33,034 nucleotides of DNA from a virus, in the IMG/VR virus record IMGVR_UViG_3300049043_000356, positions 1-33,034 of that record; one strand, written 5' to 3'. The position numbers and the translations under genes are program-made. Numbering within the stretch: the stretch's first letter is position 1; every line of letters begins with the position of its first letter. Below, one piece after another: positions 1 to 9,205 of this stretch. A model generated the notes under the pieces. That model was not told the origin of the DNA, made no database searches, and saw only the letters and a program-made list of their open reading frames with translations.

Positions 1-312
1 ATGGTGCTATTGCACCTTAGAGCCCATGTGATGGATGGCGGCCCCCAAGTTGTGTATTATTATTGTTTGGTCAAAACCAAACGAGAAGGAAAGCAGATTC
101 AACCCCCGTTCCAGTAGCGTGTGAAAATGATGGTGTTGTTGTTTTGTTGTGAGCAATGTTAAGTAGCGCCCATGTAGAATTTTTGTTTGTCGTGTGTGCT
201 CCTTAGGCACACAGACGATATGTGTGTGTTGGTGTTTCTGTGAGTGGTAGAATGAAAATGATATAGCGAACGGATGGGATGTAGAAAAAGTAAATAGTAG
301 AACAAAGCACAC

Positions 313-404
313 CTGGGTGGTTTTGTTGGAAGTTCCTCCCCAAGCGACGATGGAAAATGCAAAACATGCAATAGTCGTGTGTAGAAGTGAAAAACAACGT
401 GTAC
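313..404 (-). other. Possible small intron (GT-AG)
   Basis: On the minus strand a GTACAC donor begins at 404 and a T-rich tract leads to a CCACCCAG acceptor ending at 313. The position coincides with the loss of protein-like sequence in the gene above. The exon joined downstream (312 leftward to a stop near 7) reads poorly as protein, so this could equally be 3' UTR. Confidence 0.2.
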
Positions 405-429
405 GATGCTTCGAAAGTCTCCAAGCACA

Positions 430-1316
430 TCATCCACAGTGTCAGCAGCCTTCGCCCATTCGACCTCAGAGTCGTGTTGGCTTGACCTCTTGGGCGCAGT
501 GACAGCGGAAAACGCGAGATCGCTCAACGTTGAGGAAGAATATGGAACAGCAGATGATGCTGTTGTGAAGGGAGCTGAATCTTGGTCATCTTCATCAAAG
601 GTGACGAACCACCCGTAGCTCTCTTTCGGGTCGGTCTCGGACTCTGGCAACAGCTGGCCAGAGGTTGATCGAGTTAGGCTTGCAGTGTTCTGGGTGCAAG
701 AGTAGTTGCTGACAGTAGCAGGAAGGTGAGGAAAGGCAATCTTTCCGATCAAGGCAGCGTGAGAGGAGTCACTCTCATTACTAGATGCGCTTGAGACGCA
801 GTGAAGCTGGTAGCTAAGTGAATCGTCACGAGCTAGAGTCAAAGCTGTCGATGGGTGTGATTCCGTTACTGGGGCGGCGAAGATTGGCATCGCGTTTTCA
901 GCATTCGAAGCATCCTTCGCCACATGGAGGTTCGCAAATGACTTTTCACAGCGAGAGATAGATTGAGTCATAGTGATGCGACTTTTCTTGCAAGGCGAGG
1001 GTGCATCGGTAGTTCTGGGCTCGTGCTGAGCTTCGTTCGCCTTCGCAATATCGGCAAAAAGACCTGACAGGAAAGCCGAATTGTACGTAGATAAGCCAAC
1101 TTCGCGGACATTACGGTTGTCTCCAAGGAAGGATCGTTTGCGTAGATTGAAACACACACCCACAGAGGAAGGCACGCGGTCCTTAAGAGGATTTGGCACG
1201 GTCGACGGAGGCGCATCGCCATGATGCAAGGCCATTGCCGAAGGCATTGCGAGACCAAGACTGCAACTGTTGCGGTCGTTTTCGTAGCACTGGTTGTCTT
1301 GAGGAGAAGCTCTCAT
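430..1316 (-). CDS. Diatom-type hypothetical protein, 3' end uncertain
   Basis: I do not recognise a function. The leftward frame opens at 1346 (next Met at 1316) and runs on to 159, but only the part down to about 430 looks like protein: Ser/Thr/Ala-rich, low complexity, a basic CKKSR patch, and an aromatic-acidic block YGWFVTFDEDD that resembles short conserved blocks I associate with diatom hypothetical proteins. Below about 404 the translation turns His/Phe/Leu-rich and looks like intron or 3' UTR; a GT..AG pair at 404 and 313 would give a 92-nt intron, a plausible diatom size. The style suggests a nuclear or regulatory protein, but there is no catalytic motif. Low confidence in both ends. 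Confidence 0.4.
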
Positions 1317-1399
1317 CGTGTTATTGTTTCCTGACTGATCACGCACGAAAGCCTCAAGTTATTCAACAACCTACTAGCATGCCCTCTAGAGGACGATGA

Positions 1400-2878
1400 C
1401 AATGAGTTTAGCAGATCTTGTGTGAAATTGCTCGAAGAATCGTTTCGAGGCAACGCCCTAGCCGTTTCGCCCCTGTAGAAACACGTACTTATGCAGTATG
1501 TTTGCTAACTAGGCCTTTCAGAGTAGGGAGAAAATCCGAGGAACCCTTTGCCTACCTCTCACCATCTCTATCGATTGGATGAGGTCATGCATCCAGGTCG
1601 CCACGTATGTAACACATCCAAAAATTTAGCTTCCACAGCGATGCAATTTGGAGTTAATTCTCTGAAGTGTCAACTTTCGCAACTGGGGGCTTATCTCTCC
1701 AACCCATAACGCGCATTTGCGCCGTAGCAAACTCCTACTGCAAATCCAGATGCTGTGATTGTCGACGTCGGCAACGTGAAAATTTGTGCAGAAAACGCCA
1801 TCTGGGAGTCGGACTAGCTCTCCAATCATTTCGAAGAAAACGCCTTAAGTGAAAAGAATGTCAAGCATTCCGCAGTCATAAAGAAGCTGGTATCCATATT
1901 CTTTAAAACGAAATCATGAAAAAAGACGTTGCAGTCCAATGTGATACGACATTTTCGATAAATGTTTGGGATGGCACTGACATTCCTTGCCTCGGTATTG
2001 GACTTCCAATGGGATCGTGAATGAAACCTACGAGTTTTTGCCAAGGCTATGTCATTTCACTTAAGTCCTCGTCATGCGACCACGTAGGACATGAGCGGAC
2101 CAATGGTCAGCAAGCAGCCTCATCCTACTACCGGTAGTAGTGTGAATAAAATAATTCTACATTACTGCTTGCCAAGTAAGTTCAACTATGAATTGGGAAA
2201 CCGGCCATCGGAAATGCTACTTATTAAATCAATACGTGATGTGTAATTCTACTAACCGACACACGACGACAGCAACCTGGGATATAGTAATAGTGCTATG
2301 CATACATTCATGTAAAAGTGCGTTGACATCACATGCTGGATTTACTATATATGTGTCAAGAATGCTTTCGAGTCTACATAATTGTATTGACCTGAGATTC
2401 AGCGTTGTCGACTGTTCCTATCAAATCGAAAGAAATATCGAGAACCGTGGACAGCTTTGTCATACTTTGCATGTTACGTTGCATATTTCGAAGTGCAATA
2501 GATGATCTGTTCCCGTCACACAAGTTCAAGGTTAATCGTGCACCTTCATTTTTGGACAAGTTGGGATTGGTCAAAGTGCAATCCGATGAGCTCCCCTATA
2601 AATGCACCCGTAGAGTGCTCTGTATCTATAGATTAAAATAGTATGGTATGCGGCACCCCCAACGAGAAATGAAAGCTTTTTCTCCCTTTCTGCCTGCCGA
2701 ACGAAGTTTTCAGTACATTTGCTTGTGAATTCGTTTACTAGTAAATATGATACATGTAGATACGTTGTACCGACTTAAAGTACTCCACGCGAATGTCATG
2801 CTACTGGGCCAGAGAACTTATGCAAACTTGGATTAGTACAGTGCTGCATAGGAGTACTCTAGTGTCTATCCTCCCGAC
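1400..2878. other. Eukaryote-like intergenic stretch without a supported gene
   Basis: No frame of convincing length, composition or motif content is seen on either strand; the open frames are all short and unrecognisable. The stretch is fairly AT-rich with a few homopurine or homopyrimidine runs. It lies between the hypothetical gene and the palindromic left end of the piggyBac-type element, and I take it as intergenic or relic DNA. Confidence 0.4.
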
Positions 2879-2918
2879 GGGGTTAATTAACCCCAAATGG
2901 GGAAAATTAACCCCATTT
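2879..2918. repeat. TTAA-rich palindromes, candidate left end of piggyBac element
   Basis: A perfect 16-bp palindrome GGGGTTAATTAACCCC (2879-2894) is followed directly by a hairpin-capable pair AAATGGGG (2895-2902) and CCCCATTT (2911-2918) that again contains TTAACCCC (2907-2914). PiggyBac-family elements insert at TTAA and their ends commonly begin with C-rich bases after it. The site lies about 250 bp before the transposase frame. Which TTAA (2883, 2887 or 2907) is the true boundary cannot be decided here. Confidence 0.4.
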
Positions 2919-3146
2919 TCAGCGATCACGGAAACGATTGCCTAGCGCCAGGAAGTAGGCCGTTCTCAACCGTTGTTTGCCCAAATGGTGTGAATCACTT
3001 AGAGGTATGGTGGGGCAGACGGGGAGTTGGTAACTGTCGATGCTCGCTTCAATTTGAAACTTACAAGTCACTAAAAAAATATTGCGCCGACTTTAATCGC
3101 TTCCATAGCATCATCGTGCTCTGGCAAAGGGCTACATGCAAAAGCT

Positions 3147-5162
3147 TTGCATGTCACCGCCGCCGCCGAATGTCACCGACGCTACGGAACCAACGCGAAA
3201 ACCAAGTTCCTTAACGGGACTGTTGTCGTCGTTGATTCAGCCCCATCCTCGACCAAGAAGCGGGCTGTGACTCTCATCACTGCCAACTTCGAGCTTGGTG
3301 GGGGTACAACCAAACGGCATCGGTTGAATTCAAGATCTGTCAAGGCTGGTGAAGCACCATCAATGATTGTCGTCCAACCAGAACCCGTGATTGAAACCGT
3401 GACTGAAAATCTCGAACCCACCAACGACACCCATGTTGCCCTGACAGCCCCTGAAGGTGTTCCAACCAGTCCGTTGGTTGGTGAATCGATCATTGATGAT
3501 GAGAGGGTGACACTTGCACCATCTATTGCTTCCCCAGACCCTCCTCTAGTGATCATTCAAGCAGCACCAATGGTGTTAGCAGCAAGAGAAGTCAATCCAG
3601 TGGATGTTGATGTTGTGACAGTGGCCCATGGGACAGATTGGGTCAGAGCATCTCGAATTGACCCGCCATTGAACGGCAATGTCCCTTTGCGCCAATGGAG
3701 TGTTCAGTCTATGGTTGGCGACATCTTCTATCCTGGGGGTCCCAACAATGGACAGCATGGAGATCAAATGTCACCACTTGATTACTTTATGTTGATGTTT
3801 CCTGCAAAGCAGCTGAGTGCAATGGTGCGACTTACAAATGTTCAACTTCACTTGAAAAACCTCCAACTAACAATGACAGGCGAGATATTGAAATGGTTTG
3901 GACTAATTATTTTGACAACTAAGTTTGAATTCGCTTCAAGGGCATCCTTGTGGTCAACGGTTGCACATTCGAAATATCGACCAGCCCCTCAGTTTGGTAT
4001 GACTGGAATGAGTCGGAACAGGTTTGATGATTTGTTCAGTGCGATTCGATGGAGCTACCAGCCTATTACGCGACTTGATGAGGTGTCATCCGAGCAGTAT
4101 CGTTGGATGTTGATCGACGACTTTGTCAAGAACTTCAATAAGCATTGCGAAAGTTATTTCAATCCATCTGATACCATTTGTGTTGATGAATCTATGTCTC
4201 GATGGTATGGGCAGGGAGGCCATTGGATAAACCATGGCCTCCCCCAATATATTGCAATTGATCGAAAGCCTGAAAACGGATGTGAAATTCAAAATGCTGC
4301 TTGCGGTAGAAGTGGAGTTATGTTAAGACTTAAGTTGGTGAAGGGTACTGATCTGGTTGGCGATGATGATGAGAATCATGACCGCAACGAAAACAATTTG
4401 CTTCATGGTACACAAGTTCTCAAGTATCTTGTCTCACCCTGGTTTGGTTCACACAGGATTGTTTGTGCAGATTCCTACTTTGCTTCTGTTGGTGCTGCTA
4501 AAGAATTGTTTGCAAATGGTCTTCGTTTCATCGGTGTTGTCAAAACTGCAACTCGTGGTTTTCCAAAAACTTATCTGTCTGCTGTTGAACTTGCAAACCG
4601 TGGTGACTTTCTTGCACTCAAGTCTGTTCTGCCTCCTGCTAATGATGGTGTTCCTGCCAATGTTGGAGGTGCTTTAATGGCGGCATTTGTTTGGATGGAT
4701 AGGGAGCGACGATACTTTATCTCGACAGCAGGTTCTCTGGAGGCAGGAACTCCATACACTCGTTGTCGTTGGCAACAGATTGACCCTACACCCAGTGCTC
4801 CTCCACAGAGGGTTCATCTGACTATTGAGCAACCCAAAATTGCGGAAATCTATTATTCAACATGTGCATCAATCGACCGACACAATAGGTGTCGGCAAGA
4901 CAATCTTGGCATTGAAAAGAAAATCGAAACAAAAGATTGGTCGATGCGTGTGAACTTGTCCATTTTCTCAATGATTGTGGTTGACAGTTGGCTTGTCTAT
5001 TCTGCTATTAAGAACCATGAGAATCCAATGACAGCTGGAAACCAAAAGGACTTCTATTCTATGTTATCTGAGGAGCTTATCGACAATAATTATGACTTCA
5101 AAGGTCGAACGGTAGGTCTCAGGCGTTCTCCTACATCGAACTATCAAGATGCCTGTCTGTAG
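3147..5162 (+). CDS. PiggyBac-type transposase, catalytic part
   Basis: This protein would cut and paste its element at TTAA sites. After a Pro/Val-rich, low-complexity N-terminus of about 190 residues comes a DDE_Tnp_1_7-like domain. The motifs are ICVDESMSRWYG (Asp347), a conserved run around IDRKPENGCEIQNAACG, IVCADSYFAS (Asp442) and ASIDRHNRCRQDNL (Asp577), matching the usual three-Asp spacing of the family. The hydrophobic segment VVDSWLVYSA follows as in relatives. The frame stops at 5162 before the C-terminal zinc-binding tail, which continues in another frame. The start at 3147 is simply the first ATG in frame; an upstream exon is possible. The family is common in diatoms and other stramenopiles, which supports a eukaryotic origin for this part of the contig. 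Confidence 0.85.
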   Translation: MHVTAAAECHRRYGTNAKTKFLNGTVVVVDSAPSSTKKRAVTLITANFELGGGTTKRHRLNSRSVKAGEAPSMIVVQPEPVIETVTENLEPTNDTHVALTAPEGVPTSPLVGESIIDDERVTLAPSIASPDPPLVIIQAAPMVLAAREVNPVDVDVVTVAHGTDWVRASRIDPPLNGNVPLRQWSVQSMVGDIFYPGGPNNGQHGDQMSPLDYFMLMFPAKQLSAMVRLTNVQLHLKNLQLTMTGEILKWFGLIILTTKFEFASRASLWSTVAHSKYRPAPQFGMTGMSRNRFDDLFSAIRWSYQPITRLDEVSSEQYRWMLIDDFVKNFNKHCESYFNPSDTICVDESMSRWYGQGGHWINHGLPQYIAIDRKPENGCEIQNAACGRSGVMLRLKLVKGTDLVGDDDENHDRNENNLLHGTQVLKYLVSPWFGSHRIVCADSYFASVGAAKELFANGLRFIGVVKTATRGFPKTYLSAVELANRGDFLALKSVLPPANDGVPANVGGALMAAFVWMDRERRYFISTAGSLEAGTPYTRCRWQQIDPTPSAPPQRVHLTIEQPKIAEIYYSTCASIDRHNRCRQDNLGIEKKIETKDWSMRVNLSIFSMIVVDSWLVYSAIKNHENPMTAGNQKDFYSMLSEELIDNNYDFKGRTVGLRRSPTSNYQDACL

Positions 5163-5439
5163 AACCATAAACGGACAGCCAAGGTCTGGTGTTATGACCC
5201 ATCTGACCCCATCGAAGCATCTTAAGAATAGTAAGGGTGAAAAGACAACGTTTCGGTATCAAGGGAGGTGCAAGGAGTGTCAGAAGAAGACAACATGGGA
5301 ATGCTTGGACTGTGCAGACACTGGAAAAACGGTGTATCTTTCATCTAAGGCAAGGGATCTGATGTTACGAAGTTTGAACGAACAAATTTCTTCATATTAT
5401 GACCATTTGCCTAATATTTCAGAAAACACCAAAATTTAA
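5149..5439 (+). CDS. PiggyBac transposase C-terminal zinc-binding tail, +1 frame
   Basis: The frame carries a CKEC followed by CLDC pair within a short basic segment, matching the cysteine-rich C-terminal domain that piggyBac-type transposases use for end binding. It overlaps the end of the catalytic frame by 14 bases and can be read back to a stop at 5113, so the frame change lies between 5113 and 5162. The first part contains GVMTHLTPSKHLK, like the linker before the cysteine domain in relatives. It is most likely not a separate gene but the end of the transposase, split by an indel, a missed intron or, less likely, programmed frameshifting. Confidence 0.6.
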   Translation: MPVCRTINGQPRSGVMTHLTPSKHLKNSKGEKTTFRYQGRCKECQKKTTWECLDCADTGKTVYLSSKARDLMLRSLNEQISSYYDHLPNISENTKI

Positions 5440-5539
5440 TATGAGCTAAATAAATATTTATGAAGTCAAAATCTAAATATGACTTTTTTTCGTATTCGTT
5501 TCCGAGGCGTTAACTTTATTATGAACTAAATTCTTAAAT

Positions 5540-5711
5540 AATCCGTCTGGTGTCAACTTTTATAACGAAAAAATGAAGTTTTGGAAGCGAACTTCATAAT
5601 TAGGAATTTTCAATAACGTATTGCTAATCAAGAATCTCTGAAACATTTATGAAATTGTTCATCCAAAACTTGCTGTTCGCCTACTGTAGCTAAGTTGACA
5701 CCAGCGGAATT
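5540..5711. repeat. Inverted-repeat element of about 170 bp (MITE-like)
   Basis: CTGGTGTCAACTT at 5547-5559 is matched by its exact reverse complement AAGTTGACACCAG at 5692-5704. The arms extend imperfectly outward (AATCCG and AATTCCG). The interior is AT-rich and non-coding. The size and structure suit a small non-autonomous transposon or a hairpin-forming end of a larger element. It sits between the piggyBac element and the next transposon-type gene. Confidence 0.45.
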
Positions 5712-5755
5712 GTGACAGTAAATTGATGCTTGTCACTCGACGAGTAGCAGTATGA

Positions 5756-7392
5756 ATGTGTACTAGTAGTAGCATAAGACTCCCCGATGTTTGGAGAGAA
5801 ACCCATTCCGATCTGCGAGCCACAGTGCATTTCACGATGTCGTCATCCACCGCACCGTTTGTCAATATGGCTGGCAGTCGCTGCCCTAATCCATTGTGTC
5901 CAAAAAGTTCCAAAACGTTTGCCACTGGTCGGTCGTTGTCCCAGCATCTACAACATCACGCTACATGTGCAAGTTTTGTCCTTGACAATGGTGCAGCGAC
6001 ATCCACTGGCAGCGTACATAAAAACGCATCACCACTGATCGCCACGACAGTGCAGAGTACAAAACGTCCGCGTCTTCTTCGCCGTGACGTTTTATCAGGT
6101 CAATTGGCTCCACAGGTAACCGGCAATGCCAGCAACGTGCTAGTAATGCCTGCTCCTATTAATAGTCCATCACGCGATAACAACGACGACGATCATGGTG
6201 AGGATTTTGTCAACGTCGAGGAGCCTCCTGCCGCGGACGAAGTAACTACCACCATCAACTCGGATAGGGATTCGGGGGTCATTCATTCAACTACGCAAAG
6301 GTGGACCGTGTCATTACTAAAGTTGCTGAATGACATGAATGCGCCCGACTACGCGTTTAGTCAATTGCTACAGTGGGGTAGTAACGCAATGTCCGATGGG
6401 TACACATTCAATCCCCCCGGTGGTGTCAACCGCAACCGGAACATTGCTGAATTATACGATACCTTGCACAACGCCGATAAACTGAGACCACGCGTGCAGA
6501 CTGTTGTGTGTCCTCCGGCTGAACCCAGTGATGTTATCATATTTGACTTTGCGCCTCAACTTCTCTATTTACTGCAAAATCCGGCTCATATGACGGCTAA
6601 GAATCTCATTGTGGATCCGCAGAATCCACTCCAACGCTATGCCCCTTCGGATGGCCGTCTGGGCGAGGCCTGCAGTGGAACCGTATATCGCACGGCATAT
6701 GACCGTCTCATTACCAATCCGGCAACACAATTCTTTGTGCCAATCATACAATGGATTGACCGGACATCAATTACCGGCAATGCCAGGTTTTCATTAAAGC
6801 CTTACATGTTTACGCCGGCAATATTCACAGAGGAATTTCGACGAACAATTCATGCTTGGGGTTACCATGGCTTTCTTCCAAAGCCAAAAGTGTCGTCTGC
6901 TCAAAACATCAACCAACGTCAAGGGGATAACATCCGCCGGTACCATGCACAGCTATCGGCAGTCCTTAACTCTTACCAGCTGGCCGGCCCTCAATTACGG
7001 AATGTACAACTCCCGTTAGGTCCCACGGGTTCCATGTGTGTCGACATTGTCACCTGTATTCTGTTTATCATTCAGGATATGCAGGAAGGGGATATGTTGT
7101 GCGGTCGCTTTGGTCCACATACAAGTCTCATTCAACGTCAATGCCGTGCCTGTGATATTGGATACTTTGCCTTGAATGATCCGTACATAGCATGTCGATA
7201 TCTCTACTCTGAACCGATGCATCTGATTGCATGTTCCGCCGACACCCAGTTACGACAGCGATGGTCCCAACATCACTTGGACAATGCGTTTCATCATGTT
7301 GTTTTCGGTGATCCTACCCGCGGTATATTTGGCGCTACACCTGTTGAAACAATGCATGGGTACCAAAAAGGCATGATAGAGGATGGCATGGT
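5756..7392 (+). CDS. Large diatom transposon-type protein, truncated at junction
   Basis: The N-terminal 545 or so residues of a 719-residue frame. The start could be 5756, 5837 or 5867 (Met before AGSRCPNPLCP). Near the start CPNPLCP plus HLQHH make a C2H2-like finger, then an acidic linker, then a long domain with LLNDMNAPDYAFSQLLQWG, FDFAPQLLYLL, TAYDRLITNPATQFFVPII, FIIQDMQEGDMLCGRFG, a CRACD cysteine pair and IFGATPVETMHG. I recall this order from highly repeated diatom proteins thought to belong to transposons; the exact superfamily is unclear to me. Homology appears to run to about GMIEDG, after which the sequence abruptly becomes phage-like. The natural C-terminus is therefore missing. 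Confidence 0.6.
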
Positions 7393-7405
7393 GATTTCTG
7401 GCAGC
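7380..7405. other. Diatom-to-phage junction inside one open frame
   Basis: Upstream the frame reads the diatom-type motif TPVETMHGYQKGMIEDG. Immediately downstream it reads ISGSTTLPAYVYRATISVAS, a Gly/Ser/Thr-rich bacteriophage structural style, and everything to the right is phage. No transposon end, target duplication or attachment site is visible at the join. I consider it a chimeric join; the open frame across it has a one-in-three chance of arising randomly. Confidence 0.7.
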
Positions 7406-7915
7406 ACTACTCTGCCTGCTTACGTCTACCGTGCCACCATTTCCGTTGCTTCTGGTTGGGGTGACGGCCGTGTTGCTTCCGGCATTTATGCCGCTACTGG
7501 CAACGTGGTTACCTTCTGCCGTGATTCCAGTGGTCCCGTGGCTTCCACGGGCGTTGGTGAGGCTGTGGCCCAGGCCAACCTGACCTCTACTACTTCCGGC
7601 TCCCAGCCTGGTGAAATCTTCTTCGCCGCCGGTTCGGCTGCTTACGGCACCAACCCCTTCCTGACTGCTACCGGCGCTGCCGGCGTTATTGCCTCTGGTG
7701 TTAACCTCCAGGTGACTGGCGCTACCACCTTCAAGGTGTTCGCCCGTGGCACCACAACTGGTCTGACAACTTCTGGTGGCTTCTACATTTCCAGCGGTGA
7801 CTCCACTTCTGGTCGCTCTGGTTATCTGGTTGTTGAAGTGTGCTACATCCAACCGGATGAAGCCCCTGGTTACGAAGACATTGACGGCTACCTTCTTGGT
7901 CGCACAGTTAGCTGA
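7395..7915 (+). CDS. Phage virion-type protein, C-terminal part only
   Basis: About 173 residues rich in Gly, Ser, Thr and Val with short beta-strand-like stretches (VFARGTTTGLTTSGGFYISS, SGYLVVEVCYIQP), ending DGYLLGRTVS. It resembles capsid, decoration or tail proteins of cyanophages by composition and by its place at the head of a run of structural genes. The true start is missing because the left side of the contig is foreign. No enzymatic motif is seen, so I give only a general structural call. Confidence 0.55.
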
Positions 7916-7927
7916 TTGAGTTAAACT

Positions 7928-7950
7928 AGGGCCAGGTAATTCCTGGCTCT
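7928..7950 (+). terminator. Hairpin directly before the HHH gene
   Basis: AGGGCCAGG (7928-7936), loop TAATT, CCTGGCTCT (7942-7950): a 9-bp stem with one G-T pair. It ends one base before the ATG at 7951 and has no T-run, so it could be a weak terminator for the virion gene or a structure limiting translation of the next gene. Confidence 0.45.
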
Positions 7951-8379
7951 ATGACACTCTCAGAAGCAATGCTTTATCAGCATAAGAAAACTGGCACTCG
8001 CGTCAAGGTTATAAGTGAATGGGACAATGGCGACTGGTACATGGTTGAAGACCAAGACGGTCGCCTTTTTACTGCTTATAAAACAGAGTTGACTCCCGAC
8101 GAGGAGGCCACCAAAAAGGTAAAGACTCTACAAATTAAAGACAAAGCAGCAAAAGACGAACCCCGTTCTTTTCCGCCTGACAACCGCCTAAACATCAACT
8201 CGGCAACTGCTCAGATGATTGCGGATCATATTAAAGGCATCGGTCTTAAAACCGCAAGGGAAATTAAAGACCTTCAAATGTCGTTATCGGGTGAAAGATT
8301 TAACAATCTTGAGCAGTTAAAACAAATTAAACGTGTTGATTGGGAGGCCGTTTTAGCGGCAGACCTGATTCGAGTTTAA
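7951..8379 (+). CDS. Helix-hairpin-helix (ComEA-like) phage protein
   Basis: A 142-residue protein in two parts. Residues 1-60 form a small beta-rich, charged segment (KTGTRVKVISEWDNGDWYMV). The C-terminal half carries RLNINSATAQMIADHIKGIGLKTAREI, a helix-hairpin-helix DNA-binding motif of the ComEA type with its usual LNINSA opening and GIG hairpin. It would bind DNA without sequence preference. It sits between virion and peptidase genes, so a role in DNA handling within or near the virion is possible but is inference. A second in-frame Met at 7969 is an alternative start because the hairpin blocks the usual ribosome-binding position. Confidence 0.7.
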   Translation: MTLSEAMLYQHKKTGTRVKVISEWDNGDWYMVEDQDGRLFTAYKTELTPDEEATKKVKTLQIKDKAAKDEPRSFPPDNRLNINSATAQMIADHIKGIGLKTAREIKDLQMSLSGERFNNLEQLKQIKRVDWEAVLAADLIRV

Positions 8380-8396
8380 AAACCAGTTCCAACACT

Positions 8397-8418
8397 CCCT
8401 GGGAAACCAGGGGTTTTT
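8397..8418 (+). terminator. Rho-independent terminator
   Basis: CCCTGG (8397-8402), GAAA tetraloop, CCAGGG (8407-8412), then G and five T. It lies 18 bp after the HHH gene stop. The form is canonical. Confidence 0.8.
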
Positions 8419-8444
8419 AGTTTTAAAAATAAAAGAAAAAGATA

Positions 8445-9182
8445 ATGGCCGGTTTAATTCCAATAGGAACAATTGCTGATCATTTAAAAGATCCTCTTCC
8501 CACAACGGGCCCTCACCTTGACCCCCGTGTTATACCTTGTTTTGGTCCACAGTCGGGCAAACGAGTTAACCCTGAAGAGGCAAAGAGCCTGCTGCAAAAT
8601 GTTTTAGTAGGCCCAAATCAAACTCCCCTGGTTCAGCAAACAAAAAGCGGTATGGCAGTGGAATTTTCCTATTACCAGTAAATACGGTTCACGAACAGCT
8701 CCAACGAAAGGCGCAAGTAGTTTTCATGAAGGAATCTGACATAGCAATTTCGGCTGGTACACCGCTTGCTTACAAAGGTTACGGTTCTTTTCAGCCGGAA
8801 AAAGGCTATGGTGTTTTGAAAACAACTGATGCGCAAGGCAATCCATACGACATTCAATTCCTTCATATAACCCGAACAAAAACAGCGGAAGTTAAAGCAA
8901 AACCAACACCTGGCCCTTTGACTCAAGAAACCGATTCCAACCGTACAGCGGATATTCTTAAAGCTTTTATTTACGGAACACAAACAGCAAAAGAAGAAAA
9001 ACCGCAAAAAACTTTTCGTGATGCAATTATGGAAGAGTTGCTCAGCAGTGCGGTTTCTCAAGGCGTTAAATCCAACGTCTTTTTTAAGTGAGTATCCAGC
9101 TACCAATCCGTCGCTTGCCGGTCAACGTGCTGCTACTTCTGATTCTTTGGTGGCATCTTTGGTTGATTACTTGCTTTTATAA
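8445..9182 (+). CDS. M23-like peptidase domain phage protein (frame-broken)
   Basis: Three pieces restore to about 245 residues: 8445-8681, a bridge in another frame, and 8726-9091 plus a tail to 9182. The restored centre reads FPITSKYGSRTAPTKG, then SSFHEGIDIAISAGTPLAYKG, matching the opening of M23 (lysostaphin/LytM) zinc peptidases, with the metal-site HxGxD and a later QFLHI where M23 has HxH. The breaks are one extra T in the run 8664-8667, one extra T near 8736 and one extra T in 8080s-type run 9080-9085; removing them joins everything into one protein ending SLVASLVDYLLL. M23 enzymes cut peptidoglycan cross-links, so a tail-associated wall-opening role is plausible. The second His of HxH is not clear, so activity is uncertain. 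Confidence 0.6.
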
Positions 9183-9205
9183 TTAAACGATAAGAGGAAA
9201 TAGAA

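Larger units (their letters stand above)
2883..5513 (+). mobile_element. Candidate piggyBac-type transposon
   Basis: The proposed limits are TTAA at 2883-2886 (or 2907-2910) and TTAA at 5510-5513, flanking the transposase gene. The left end reads TTAACCCC and the right end, read inward on the other strand, TTAACGCC. Both carry the same 9-bp word CGGAAACGA just inside (2929-2937 and the reverse complement at 5496-5504). The transposase identity is firm; the element limits are inference because the terminal repeats are short and imperfect. Confidence 0.35.

Noticed and set aside
2897-3214. Short frame just before the piggyBac transposase
   Set aside because: It starts inside the terminal palindromes, is in a different frame from the transposase and shows no domain.
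7250-7852. Leftward 200-aa frame opposite the fusion gene
   Set aside because: Gly/Thr/Ser-biased antisense shadow of the rightward frame, with no motif or ribosome-binding site.
5756-7915. A genuine natural fusion of transposase and phage protein
   Set aside because: Both halves have their own distinct neighbourhoods, neither half has its natural end, and an open frame across a random join is common.
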